64,000 nucleotides of DNA from positions 62,001 through 126,000 of the forward strand of contig CBDEVU010000007.1 in assembly GCA_965243715.1 (NCBI GenBank). The letters run 5' to 3'. The stretch's first letter is position 1. Each line of letters starts with the position of its first letter. Source of the DNA: UBA11606 sp965243715 (GTDB taxonomy: Bacteria; Actinomycetota; Acidimicrobiia; Acidimicrobiales; Aldehydirespiratoraceae). Below, piece by piece: positions 1 through 8,176 of the stretch. Made by a program: the position numbers and the translations under genes. Below the pieces are notes generated by a model. It ran no database searches. It was not told the DNA's origin and was given only the letters and a program-made list of their open reading frames with translations.

Positions 1-1
1 T

Positions 2-1051
2 GACATACCCCTCGTCACCCAAGTACTTGTCCCCAAAGGCCGCAAGCGTAGTCGCGACAGTGACGATCGTAAACGCGACAGCGACGATCGCAAACGCGGT
101 GGCGGACGAAGCCGCGATGGAGGCCCAAGACGCAGCCTCGACCGACGTGATGACAGTCGCGACCGGAGCGACAAGCAGAAGAAAAGCCGCCCCCGAAGTG
201 AACGGCCCCCACGCCGTGAAGCGCCAAAACTTCCGGATCGTCCAAGGGTTCCTCGCCTGCGACCCGCCCGCACCCACCGTAAAGCCGCGCTCGAGGCCTT
301 GCCTGCTCTCCAGCATGCGCTAGCTGAAGTAGTGCTTAGGGCGGGCGTTCCGGGCGTTCGTCAGGCAGTCGAAGGCATGAACGAAAAGGCCGTGGCCGAC
401 GGTATTCCCAAGATCAAGGCGCTTCCGTTAGTTACCCTCGCGGAGAAACTCGCGCCGAGCCTCAAGGCCGCGGAATGGCGTGATCGGGCCGAGGCGGCAG
501 TTGCGGGAATCGACACGGTCGATCTGCGCGACATTCGCAGCGTCGTCGTTGCTGCCGATAACGCTGGCCGCGACGACGAAACTCGTTCGCTAGCCGATCA
601 GTTGCGGGTTGGTTTGGCCCACCGGGTCGAGGCCGAGCATCGCTTATGGCTCAACGAAATAGCGACCATCCTCAGCGACGGTCGCACTGTTCGTGCCCTG
701 CGCCTGAGTTCGCGGCCCCCTAAAGCGGGCGCACCTTTGCCGCTAGACATGGCCGAGAAGTTGGCCGCAGCAGCCGCCGCCGCGCTTACCTCCGACGTCA
801 ACTCCGAACGTTTCGCTACCGTTATCGATGCAGTCGCGTTCTCCCCGGTACGGGCTCAAGTTAAACCCGTTGGCATCCCCGCATCCCCGTCGGCTGAACT
901 CTTGCAGACGGTAAAAAAGTTCGCCTCTCGTCTGCCTCAGATTGCAATCTTGTTCGAGATTGTTGCCCCGGCGCCGCGCAAGCGGGGCGCCAAGCCTCCC
1001 CCAACCCCTCCCCCGCCGCCTCCGGCCGAGGTCACCACCGAAGAAGAGTGA
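2..1051 (+). CDS. Partial conserved actinobacterial protein, function unknown
   Basis: The frame is open from the first bases of the window, so the true start lies upstream; the first internal start codon, TTG at 299, is not needed. The visible N-terminal ~90 residues are a low-complexity basic tract rich in Arg, Asp and Ser (repeated DSDDRKR), as in disordered nucleic-acid-binding tails. It is followed by a helical region of about 210 residues rich in Ala, Leu and charged residues, and then a Pro-rich tail ending in a run of prolines and acidic residues. I recognise no catalytic motif or named family. The basic tail suggests binding to RNA, DNA or the ribosome, but this is inference. It ends one base before the convergent GNAT gene. 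Confidence 0.7.
   Translation, partial: DIPLVTQVLVPKGRKRSRDSDDRKRDSDDRKRGGGRSRDGGPRRSLDRRDDSRDRSDKQKKSRPRSERPPRREAPKLPDRPRVPRLRPARTHRKAALEALPALQHALAEVVLRAGVPGVRQAVEGMNEKAVADGIPKIKALPLVTLAEKLAPSLKAAEWRDRAEAAVAGIDTVDLRDIRSVVVAADNAGRDDETRSLADQLRVGLAHRVEAEHRLWLNEIATILSDGRTVRALRLSSRPPKAGAPLPLDMAEKLAAAAAAALTSDVNSERFATVIDAVAFSPVRAQVKPVGIPASPSAELLQTVKKFASRLPQIAILFEIVAPAPRKRGAKPPPTPPPPPPAEVTTEEE
53..94 (+). repeat. Two 21-bp tandem repeats encoding RDSDDRK
   Basis: Two in-frame 21-base units (53-73 and 74-94) differ at only two third-codon positions and encode RDSDDRK twice. They lie in the basic R/D/S-rich part of the partial first gene and look like a recent in-frame duplication within a disordered region. 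Confidence 0.75.
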
Positions 1052-1052
1052 A

Positions 1053-1526
1053 TCACTGAGCAATCGAGCGATACACAGAGATCGACCGAGCGACAAGGCC
1101 AAAGGTTTCGAAAAAGTTCTTGGTGGCTCGGTCGCCCGGCAAGGCTAGCGAATCCACCCCCTGCCACCCCCGCGCCGCGGCCTCGGTAACAATTCGGTTC
1201 ATAAGTTCTTCACCCACCCCGACCCCTCTGGCCTCGTCGAGCACGTAGATATCGGTGACTCGCCCTATTACCCGCCCGTTGTGAAGCGGGGTGGGCCCCA
1301 CCACTGCGTAACCGACTGATATCTCATCAATGAGGCCGACCGCGACATAGTAGTTGGGATCGTCGATCTCGGTGCGGAATCGAGGTTCATAAGGTGGTGT
1401 TCTCGCGTCGAGTTGAGACCAGACGGCCCCGCCGCGGTGGGGCGTGAGTTCGGCAATAGCAGTCGCGGCAAACTCGGACAGTTCCGATACATCGTCTGGA
1501 CCCGCCGATCGAGTGCTGATGTCCAT
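1053..1526 (-). CDS. GNAT-family N-acetyltransferase
   Basis: This 157-residue protein is a single GNAT domain, the fold that transfers acetyl groups from acetyl-CoA to amines. The acetyl-CoA-binding motif A is visible around residues 90-115 as VTDIYVLDEARGVGVGEEL, which fits the family's V-x-R-GxGxG/A pattern. The C-terminal NFFETFGL segment matches the usual Y/F-x-x-x-GF motif B. Substrate cannot be told from sequence. It is convergent with the partial first gene (1-base gap) and lies 2 bases downstream of the following small gene on the same strand, so it is probably co-transcribed with it. Confidence 0.85.
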   Translation of the reverse strand: MDISTRSAGPDDVSELSEFAATAIAELTPHRGGAVWSQLDARTPPYEPRFRTEIDDPNYYVAVGLIDEISVGYAVVGPTPLHNGRVIGRVTDIYVLDEARGVGVGEELMNRIVTEAAARGWQGVDSLALPGDRATKNFFETFGLVARSISVYRSIAQ

Positions 1527-1528
1527 GA

Positions 1529-1837
1529 TCAGTCGGCCGATTGGTCGGTGGGGAGGTCCCCACGAGGCGCCGATTCCGCGGGGTCAGACGGAACGGAACG
1601 CGGTGCGGTGTCGGTCCCCATTATGACGTTAATGGCGGTCTTGATCTCGCCGACAATCGAAGACGGATCAACTCTCCCCTGCTGGACCGCGACTCGGCCC
1701 GCTAGACGGGTCAGCGCCACTTGGCCGCGGCCCCGTTCGGCCAGCTTAGGAAGGAGGTTCTTTGCATCGAGGGCGAACCCGAGAGGGGCATAAAGAAAAA
1801 TGTCGAGTAGTTGTTCGGTTAGGTCATCGTCGGCCAT
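1529..1837 (-). CDS. Small hypothetical protein
   Basis: A 102-residue protein starting MADDDLTEQ. The frame is open to 1879, but the ATG at 1837 is preferred because an AGGAGG ribosome site lies about 9 bases upstream of it. An acidic N-terminus leads into a segment (LLDIFLYAPLGFALDAKNLLPKL) that may be an amphipathic or membrane-associated helix; the C-terminus is Pro/Ser/Asp-rich and probably disordered. I recognise no family. It lies between the acidic Cys-motif protein and the GNAT gene, all on the minus strand, so co-expression is likely. Confidence 0.65.
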   Translation of the reverse strand: MADDDLTEQLLDIFLYAPLGFALDAKNLLPKLAERGRGQVALTRLAGRVAVQQGRVDPSSIVGEIKTAINVIMGTDTAPRSVPSDPAESAPRGDLPTDQSAD

Positions 1838-1854
1838 GGAAGAATCCCTCCTGC

Positions 1855-2334
1855 TTACACATGCAGCGGTAGACCGCAATTCGGGCAGTCGCCGTCAATA
1901 TCTGAACCATTTGCGACCAGCAAGAAACAGTGCGTACAAGAGAACTCGTGATCCCTGCGGGCTTGGACTGGTTCGGCATCTCCGGGTGCTATTGCAGGCT
2001 TCTTGGGGACAACTGGACCGTCATCGTCATCATCGTCGTCATCATCATCGTCGTCATCGCTCGCCGCAATTCGATCTTTTAGTATCGCGTCGAGGTCAGC
2101 TTCCACCTCGTCGTCGTCTTCTTCTTCGTCATCGTCAACCGACGGGCGATCAGGGGTATCTACGTCGTCGTCCTCATCGTCTCCGTCGTCTTCGGAATCG
2201 CCATGGTCACCATCGTCGTCGTCTAGATCCTCGTCTAGATCCTCGTCTAGATCCTCGTCTAGATCTTCGTCTAGATCCCCGTCGTCGTCGTCGAACGATT
2301 CGGAATATTCAGGGTTGTTGTTTTCCTCAGACAT
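1855..2334 (-). CDS. Highly acidic DUF4193-like protein with C-terminal Cys motif
   Basis: A 159-residue protein whose first ~120 residues are overwhelmingly Asp and Glu, including LDED repeats and an unbroken run of 13 Asp. The C-terminus has two CxxC pairs (CTHC and CPNC) in the order EFSCTHCFLL then DGDCPNCG, which could form a zinc knuckle. The EF-C-x-x-CFL core and an upstream DLDAILKDRIAAS element resemble the actinobacterial DUF4193 family, although the Asp tract makes this protein longer than usual. DUF4193 has no settled function. ATG 2334 has an AGAGG site upstream. Its 12-bp tandem repeat is listed separately. Confidence 0.75.
   Translation of the reverse strand: MSEENNNPEYSESFDDDDGDLDEDLDEDLDEDLDEDLDDDDGDHGDSEDDGDDEDDDVDTPDRPSVDDDEEEDDDEVEADLDAILKDRIAASDDDDDDDDDDDDDGPVVPKKPAIAPGDAEPVQARRDHEFSCTHCFLLVANGSDIDGDCPNCGLPLHV
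2223..2282 (-). repeat. Five 12-bp tandem repeats encoding LDED units
   Basis: Five consecutive 12-base units (plus-strand consensus CTAGATCCTCGT). The first three are identical, and the fourth and fifth each carry one change. On the minus strand they encode repeated acidic tetrapeptides (LDED) in the DUF4193-like protein. Being in frame, unit gain or loss would lengthen or shorten the acidic tail without a frameshift. Confidence 0.9.
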
Positions 2335-2404
2335 GCACGCGCCTCTGGTCGGGAGTAGTGCGGCGGATCATAGACAGTTAGCATCAAAGTGCAACACCGA
2401 CTAG

Positions 2405-4024
2405 TCAACCTATTATTCGGCCGCCGCGTTTTTTCTCCGCTCTCCGTTCAGCATCAAGGCGGCCGAGGGCGGGTTCGAGTGAATGATCGACAAAGGCCAT
2501 GCTGGCCGCAACAGCCTTGTGGCCCGCCTTTTCGGCGATTTCGGTGTGCATCCTCTGGGCGACGCGACGGTACGCCTCGTGTCCCTGCGGACTGGTCCGA
2601 AGTTCGAGCATGTGCATAGCCTGGCGAGCATTGAACTGCATATAGTAGCGCACGCGGTAAGCCAAAGACACGGCGTAGGCGGCTTGGTCGGGGTGTTCGA
2701 CCATGAGCGCGTCGTGGAGCGCCGCTGAGCGAGCCATAACCTCGTCGAATTCGGTGCCGAACCCCGCCGCATCGACCGACGGGGGTCGAACAAAGCCGTG
2801 TCGTGGCGACAGTGCCTGCCACTCAATGCTTAGCATTCGGTGGCGTTGAAGATCTCGGAAGGCACCGTAGTCGCTCAGTATGTCGAACCGGTAGGCAGTG
2901 CGTTCAAGTGCTCTACCCGGTCGCTGGCGCCGATTGGTTCGATTGCCGGTGTAGGCGGTTATGACACTGACTCGTTCCTCGGTCGTCATTTGTCGCACTC
3001 GGGCCTCGATCGAACTCTCCGAGAGCGAGGTGTACGGGTAGAGCATCGCCGCGACCACTTTGATCTCACCGTCGGGATCGAAGTCGACTAGGTCAACCAC
3101 ATCGTTGTCTACCTTCGCGCTGACCTCGTCCCCAAAGACAAGGTCGGTCACGGCTTCCATCGAGTCGCGAATGTCCGCCAGGTAAGCACTGGTGCGGACG
3201 CCCCGCTCCGGCAAATCGACGCGCTTGAGAAAGGAGGGAACTACCTTACGCAACTCGGTCAGCATTAAGTCGGCGTAGCCGCGGGCTTCGGGCAACGGGT
3301 GGGACCGCATGCGAAGCAGCAAGGCTTCGTAAGATTGGCCAGTACCGTACATTCCGACATTTGACAACGACGCTGCGGGCAGTAGGCCACGAACGGAATC
3401 AAGCGCCCGGGCTTTGATCGCGCCACGGTAGGCGAAGTCGCTGTCGCTAGGGCCCTTAGGTGCCACCGTGCGAAAGAACTCCTGCATCCGCGGGATGAGG
3501 CCGCTGTAGGAGTCAAACATCCGGTCCATGTCAGACACATAGCGGGCGCCCCGCGACGAGTTGAGAATCACTGGATCGCGGTAATAGCGGTAACGCCCGC
3601 CGAGGCGTTGGTCGTACGCGATGTAGCGAGTGGATTGCTCGAGGTAGGACATGATGCGGCCCCATTCGAGAATCTTAGTAAGTACGTTCGATGCTTGTTC
3701 GCACGCCAGATGCACACCACCGAGTTGGGCCACGCTGTCGTCGCCGTACTCGAAGAAGATCCGGTCGTAGAGTTCCTCGGCTCGACGCAGCCCGATCGTG
3801 GCGTCGATCGACTGGTCACCTTCGATATCGAGTTCGTCGACAAATTCTTCCAAGAAGAGTCGTCGCAGGCTCAACGTGGTGCGAGAGTAGCGAGCGAACA
3901 AGGCGCCCTTCACAACTTCAGGGAGGTTGACCAGAGCAAAAACAGGCTGATCGAGGTTGGTGAAATACCGACGCAAGATGTCTGCTTCTGGCCCAGTAAA
4001 CTCTTCAGCGATATAGACCGTCAT
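2405..4024 (-). CDS. Two-domain ThyX-family (flavin thymidylate synthase-like) protein
   Basis: A 539-residue protein made of two ThyX-like halves; ordinary ThyX, which methylates dUMP using FAD and folate, is 220-250 residues. The first half carries SYLEQSTRY (about residues 126-134), matching the S-x-x-E-x-S-x-R-Y end of the ThyX signature, but has WGR where RHR is expected. The second half carries RHR (about residue 394), but the rest of the signature is stretched and changed (MLSIEWQALSPR). Each domain therefore keeps a different half of the motif. Long ThyX relatives of this kind exist in some bacteria; whether they make dTMP is unclear to me. It is the first gene of a minus-strand run and ends about 70 bases before the DUF4193-like gene. 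Confidence 0.75.
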   Translation of the reverse strand: MTVYIAEEFTGPEADILRRYFTNLDQPVFALVNLPEVVKGALFARYSRTTLSLRRLFLEEFVDELDIEGDQSIDATIGLRRAEELYDRIFFEYGDDSVAQLGGVHLACEQASNVLTKILEWGRIMSYLEQSTRYIAYDQRLGGRYRYYRDPVILNSSRGARYVSDMDRMFDSYSGLIPRMQEFFRTVAPKGPSDSDFAYRGAIKARALDSVRGLLPAASLSNVGMYGTGQSYEALLLRMRSHPLPEARGYADLMLTELRKVVPSFLKRVDLPERGVRTSAYLADIRDSMEAVTDLVFGDEVSAKVDNDVVDLVDFDPDGEIKVVAAMLYPYTSLSESSIEARVRQMTTEERVSVITAYTGNRTNRRQRPGRALERTAYRFDILSDYGAFRDLQRHRMLSIEWQALSPRHGFVRPPSVDAAGFGTEFDEVMARSAALHDALMVEHPDQAAYAVSLAYRVRYYMQFNARQAMHMLELRTSPQGHEAYRRVAQRMHTEIAEKAGHKAVAASMAFVDHSLEPALGRLDAERRAEKKRGGRIIG

Positions 4025-4066
4025 CAGCTGCTGATCTTACGCCATGCGGTGGAAGTCGCCGCGGAC

Positions 4067-4663
4067 CTACAGCCACACCTCTAGGGCGTTCGGCTCCACG
4101 CGGATAGCGAGATTGGTGGCCTTCCCCGACGCAACCCCGTCGAGATACACGGTAGGGCGGGGATCGAACTCAAGCTGAACGGCACCGACGCGGCGCTGAA
4201 TGATCCCCGGATGGGGGACGTGGGTACCTGTCCGTGCTCGACGGCGAGCCTGCCCGCGTTGGCGGACCGACATCTCGGTGATGTCTAAAAGGTCGAACTT
4301 GCCGTCGTTGGGATGAGCCCGCGGGGCAATATTGCGCTCACCAAGAAAGGCCGCGTTGGCCACGATCGTGATCCGACCCCGCAGCCATCCGTTCCGTGCC
4401 ACGAGATGGCTCAGGAACCAGCGGAGCTTGCCATCGAGCAAAACAGCACCGAGGTCGATGGTAAACCGCACGTTCCCCTCCGCAGGAGCACCTCCTAGCG
4501 TCCGATACAGGTCACCGCCGGTGAGTCGAAAGGGTGAGACCGGTTGATTGTCACGGCGGGCCGCGGTGATGGCGGTGATGGCGTGGGCATCGCCGGGGTA
4601 ACTTGGTATCCCATCGGGTAACGGGGCAACGTCACCCCAGTCCACGTTGCGCTCAATGCTCAT
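4067..4663 (-). CDS. Orphan lipid-kinase (YegS/DAGK-type) C-terminal domain protein
   Basis: This 198-residue protein resembles the C-terminal half of diacylglycerol/sphingosine kinase-like proteins. The central stretch with NAAFLGERNIAPRAHPNDGK, then FDLLDI, corresponds to the NA-x-x-x-GGG-x-x-x-P-x-A-x-x-x-DG-x-x-D pattern of that domain, and a late YLDGV matches the final beta segment. The N-terminal catalytic DAGK domain with its GGDGT motif is absent, and nothing upstream supplies it because helY ends right there. Kinase activity is therefore not expected; it may bind lipid or act with another protein. Its start overlaps the helY stop by 4 bases (ATGA), implying translational coupling. 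Confidence 0.65.
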   Translation of the reverse strand: MSIERNVDWGDVAPLPDGIPSYPGDAHAITAITAARRDNQPVSPFRLTGGDLYRTLGGAPAEGNVRFTIDLGAVLLDGKLRWFLSHLVARNGWLRGRITIVANAAFLGERNIAPRAHPNDGKFDLLDITEMSVRQRGQARRRARTGTHVPHPGIIQRRVGAVQLEFDPRPTVYLDGVASGKATNLAIRVEPNALEVWL

Positions 4664-7158
4664 ACTTCGCTCACTGTTCCCGAACTCGCGACCACGCCGC
4701 GATGAAGGGCGTCGGCCGCGGTGCGGGCGGTGGATCTGGTTCGACGGGTCGGGGCAACAGCCGCGATCTGACCAAGGAGGTCGATAAGTTGCTTCACGTT
4801 GCGCACGAAATCCCCCGCAGTCAAATCATCGTCACTATCGAGCAGCACGGAGAGCGATTCGCCCGCTGCCCACGAGTGGGCGATCGGAGCAAAACCAGCC
4901 TCGGGTCGCCTAGTTGCCGGAAGGCCCGCTTCCCTCTCCACGAGACCTAACTCCAAGGCGAGGTGATCGAGTTGGTCGAAGCGGATCTTCGTTTCTTGGG
5001 CCGGAAACCAAGGCTGGGGCGGCGGTGACGGGCTGCGATGTTCGTAAGTCAAACACGACGCCAAGGAGGCCAACTGAACTGGTGTGAGGCGGTCAAACAG
5101 CCCCTCAGCCAACGCGTCAACGATGAGAAGGTCGACTTCGTGGTAGATAAGGGCGAGCCGAGCGCCGCTCTTGCTAACCTTCCACTTTGAGAGATGGCCT
5201 CGGGCCCGCAAGACATCGCAGGTCGCGTCAAATCGCCGTCCGATCGAGCCTTGTTCACGATCAACTCGCCGCTCGAGGTGGGCTATCTCGAGCCGGGCTC
5301 GCTGCAGTTGAACCCGTGGATTGTCGTTGCGATGCTTACGCCGTTCACGGCGAGCCGACGTCCGTAACCCCGAGCGACGCAGACGGGTCGCCACATCCTC
5401 GCGATAGTCGATGCGTTCAGGAGCCATCGGGAACGGCAACTCGATTTGTCCGATCGTGGTCGGTAGGTGATCGAGTTCTGCGAGGTCCCAGCGAACTTCG
5501 TGACCGGCTTCGCTCACCAGCCGGATCCGCGCCCGACCGCCCTTTCGCCAGCTTACGCCCAGCACGGCCATGCTGACGCCGTGAGGGTCAATGATGACGT
5601 CGCCTGGTCGGAGTCGGCTCACGGCGTCAGATATTGCCGATTCGTCGAACCCTGGGGGATGTTCTCCGAGGCCCGGTAGTTGGTCGACAACTACTTCGAG
5701 TTCAACTACCTTGGCTCGCTCACGAACGAGGCGCTCCTCCAAACGGGCGATATAAGCATTGGTTTGATACTGAGCAAAGGAGCGGGCCAACAACGCTCGG
5801 GCGCGGTCAGGTTCGTGGCGCTGCAAAAGGTTGGCCACCATGTTGTAAGTCGGCCGAAAGGCGGAACGAAGCCGGAAGCTACTGCTGGCGGCCAGACCTG
5901 CCACCTGCTCGAAGCGACTAAACGGCGACCAAGGCACAAGGGCGTAGCCGCGATCGTCGATCCCTCGCCGACCGGCTCGTCCTGTGAGTTGAGTGAACTG
6001 GGCCGGGGTCAACACGTCGTGGCCTTCGCCGGTGAACTTGGTGAGTTTGTCGATCACCACGCTGCGGGCTGGGAGATTAACGCCGAGGGCCAATGTTTCG
6101 GTGGCGAAAACTACACGGACCAGGCCCTGGGCGAAACACAACTCGACAGTTTCTTTGAAGGCTGGGACCATTCCCGCATGGTGGCTGGCGATCCCACGTT
6201 GTAGGCGGGCCAGCCAGGCCACACTGTCGAGGACTGCGAGGTCAGCCGCTGGGAGGCCCGCGATTCGCCCTTCGGCGATCTCACGGATAGCCGCGGCCTG
6301 ATCCGCGTTGGTGAACCGTGCCCCGGTTCGCTCCAGGGTCCGGGCCGCCTGATCGCTACCCTTGCGACTAAAAACGAACCAGATAGTGGGTAAAAGATCG
6401 CGTTCCTCGAGATGATCAATGACTTCGACATAGCTCGGGGTGGTCCACGGACTCTTTTCCCGGAACCGCCGGTAGTTTCGGCCGGCGCGAATTTCTGCAT
6501 CGAATTGCGCCCCTTCACTGTTGGCTTGTCCGTCGAGCAACGTTTCGATCACGTGCAGTCGCTGGCCGCGTCGATCGCCGACTGCGTAAAGGTTGGTAAG
6601 TTCGACGGGTCGCTTCCGTTCGACAACTAATCCCGTCTCGCCGCGGATTGACTCCAGCCAACCCACTAATTCGTCGGTGTTGGATACCGTCGCGGACAAG
6701 CAAACGAGAGAGACGTGGACCGGCAGGTGGAGGATGACCTCCTCCCAAACAGGTCCGCGAAACGAGTCCTCGAGATAGTGAACCTCGTCGAGTATGACTA
6801 CCGCTAGATTGTCGAGGTCACGCTCCTCGTAGAGCATGTTGCGCAGGACTTCCGTTGTCATTACCACCACCTCGGCGTCGGGGTTGATGGCGTTGTCGCC
6901 GGTAAGGAGTCCGACCCGACGAGAGCCCAGGCGGGCGGCGAGGTCTCGGTATTTCTGGTTCGACAGAGCCTTGATCGGGGCCGTGTAGAAGGCCCGCTTA
7001 TGGTGGCCGAGCGCCCGATCTATAGCGTGTTCGGCAATGAGCGTCTTGCCGCTACCCGTCGGCGCGGCGACGAGTACCGACCGGTCCGCATCTATATGAC
7101 CTACCGCGTCGAGTTGGAACTGATCGAGAGCGAAGCTTCGACTCGGCGATGTAGTCAC
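4660..7158 (-). CDS. helY: Ski2-type DEAD/DEAH-box RNA helicase HelY
   Basis: An 832-residue superfamily 2 helicase. Motif I is APTGSGKT (about residues 31-38), motif II is DEVH, motif III is SAT, and the second RecA domain has TETLALGVNLP and motif VI QLTGRAGRRG. The C-terminal half has the length and arrangement of the Ski2/Mtr4-like group, to which mycobacterial HelY belongs; that protein is somewhat longer (about 900 residues). Such helicases unwind RNA in ATP-dependent decay or processing. Its place right after tatC, with a 4-base overlap at 7155-7158, matches the tatA-tatC-helY order of M. tuberculosis and supports the name. Confidence 0.9.
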   Translation of the reverse strand: MTTSPSRSFALDQFQLDAVGHIDADRSVLVAAPTGSGKTLIAEHAIDRALGHHKRAFYTAPIKALSNQKYRDLAARLGSRRVGLLTGDNAINPDAEVVVMTTEVLRNMLYEERDLDNLAVVILDEVHYLEDSFRGPVWEEVILHLPVHVSLVCLSATVSNTDELVGWLESIRGETGLVVERKRPVELTNLYAVGDRRGQRLHVIETLLDGQANSEGAQFDAEIRAGRNYRRFREKSPWTTPSYVEVIDHLEERDLLPTIWFVFSRKGSDQAARTLERTGARFTNADQAAAIREIAEGRIAGLPAADLAVLDSVAWLARLQRGIASHHAGMVPAFKETVELCFAQGLVRVVFATETLALGVNLPARSVVIDKLTKFTGEGHDVLTPAQFTQLTGRAGRRGIDDRGYALVPWSPFSRFEQVAGLAASSSFRLRSAFRPTYNMVANLLQRHEPDRARALLARSFAQYQTNAYIARLEERLVRERAKVVELEVVVDQLPGLGEHPPGFDESAISDAVSRLRPGDVIIDPHGVSMAVLGVSWRKGGRARIRLVSEAGHEVRWDLAELDHLPTTIGQIELPFPMAPERIDYREDVATRLRRSGLRTSARRERRKHRNDNPRVQLQRARLEIAHLERRVDREQGSIGRRFDATCDVLRARGHLSKWKVSKSGARLALIYHEVDLLIVDALAEGLFDRLTPVQLASLASCLTYEHRSPSPPPQPWFPAQETKIRFDQLDHLALELGLVEREAGLPATRRPEAGFAPIAHSWAAGESLSVLLDSDDDLTAGDFVRNVKQLIDLLGQIAAVAPTRRTRSTARTAADALHRGVVASSGTVSEV

Positions 7159-7904
7159 GCCGCGGCGGCGTTCTTGGCCGCTCGTCGCAGGCGGATACGG
7201 CCGAACAAGATCGCCACCTCGTAAAACAAGTACATCGGGACAGATAGCACCATCAAGGTAAACGGATCGCCGCTGGGAGTGATGATCGCCACCAGCACCA
7301 CAATGCCGACGAGTGCGTAGCGGCGCCCCGAACGGAGCGTTTTGTTTTCCACCACCCCAAGTATCTGCAAAAAGATCAAGACGATTGGAAATTGGAAAGC
7401 GACACCAAAGGCCACCATCATTTTCACCACGAAACTGATGTACGACAGCGGACTGAGTAGCTCCTCAAAGTTGTCGGCACCCAGTCCGATCAGGAACTCG
7501 AGGGCTCGCGGGATGCTCCAGTACGCCAGCGAAACCCCCAGAGCGAAGAGCCCTACGCCCCCCGCGATGAACGGGATTGCGTACTTCTTTTCGCGGCTAT
7601 ATAACCCAGGGGCGACAAAGCGCCACACCTGCCACAAGATCACAGGTATCGCCGCGCCGAGACCGCTGTAACCAGCCACCGTGAGCTTGAGGGTGAAGGG
7701 TTCGAACGGATCGCGTACGTAGAGAGTGCATTCCTGTCGGGCCTCCAGTATTTGACAATACGGGTCAAGCAGGAAGTTGATGATCTGGTTATAGAGCAGC
7801 CAGCCTCCGATGGCGCCCACCCCGATAGCGATGAAGGAGATGATGAGCCGGCGACGGAGTTCGGTTAGATGCTCCATCAAGGTCATGCGAGCAACTTTGT
7901 TCAT
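7155..7904 (-). CDS. tatC: Twin-arginine translocase subunit TatC
   Basis: A 249-residue polytopic membrane protein starting near the typical TatC entry MTLMEHLTELRRRL, where the conserved HL-x-ELR element sits at the cytoplasmic N-terminus. Six hydrophobic segments follow, as expected. TatC recognises twin-arginine signal peptides and builds the export complex for folded proteins with TatA/TatB. It overlaps both neighbours by 4 bases: the TatB-like gene upstream and helY downstream. The periplasmic loop containing CQILEARQECTLY has two Cys that could pair. Confidence 0.95.
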   Translation of the reverse strand: MNKVARMTLMEHLTELRRRLIISFIAIGVGAIGGWLLYNQIINFLLDPYCQILEARQECTLYVRDPFEPFTLKLTVAGYSGLGAAIPVILWQVWRFVAPGLYSREKKYAIPFIAGGVGLFALGVSLAYWSIPRALEFLIGLGADNFEELLSPLSYISFVVKMMVAFGVAFQFPIVLIFLQILGVVENKTLRSGRRYALVGIVVLVAIITPSGDPFTLMVLSVPMYLFYEVAILFGRIRLRRAAKNAAAA

Positions 7905-8167
7905 TCGGGATCAGGCACCGTTGGTTCGGGATCGGGGTCGGCCTCTCCTTGGAGCAGGCGGCGGGTCTTCTGCGCCTCGGTCCGAACGTCGCTGATCGGC
8001 TCTTGCATTGCTTGGCGCATCTCGCGTTGAAACCCCGCCGAGATGCGGCGCACTTCGCTGACCACGTGACCGACCTGGCGGGCCGCCTCCGGCAGTTTGG
8101 ATGGTCCGAGGACAATTAGCGCCAGCACGAAGATGACTAGAACTTCGGGGGCGCCGAGGTTTCCCAT
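7901..8167 (-). CDS. tatB: Sec-independent translocase subunit, TatA/TatB type
   Basis: An 88-residue protein with one N-terminal membrane helix (about residues 8-22), the hinge GPSKLPEAARQ, then a long amphipathic helix and an acidic Pro-rich tail. GP-x-KLPE fits both TatA and TatB; the following QVGHVVSEVRR element and the length look more like TatB, but the distinction is not secure. It forms the Tat export complex with TatC, whose start it overlaps by 4 bases. The pafC-tat-helY neighbourhood is conserved in actinobacteria, although here four genes have come between pafC and tat. Confidence 0.9.
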   Translation of the reverse strand: MGNLGAPEVLVIFVLALIVLGPSKLPEAARQVGHVVSEVRRISAGFQREMRQAMQEPISDVRTEAQKTRRLLQGEADPDPEPTVPDPE

Positions 8168-8176
8168 GCGGGGACT

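Noticed and set aside
2223..2282. Repeat array as a possible CRISPR
   Set aside because: The units are 12 bases, directly adjacent without spacers, and inside a coding frame.
1800..2404. Plus-strand frames rich in Ser or His/Arg opposite the acidic gene
   Set aside because: They are the reverse reading of GAC/GAT repeats; the minus frame has a ribosome site and a Cys-motif end.
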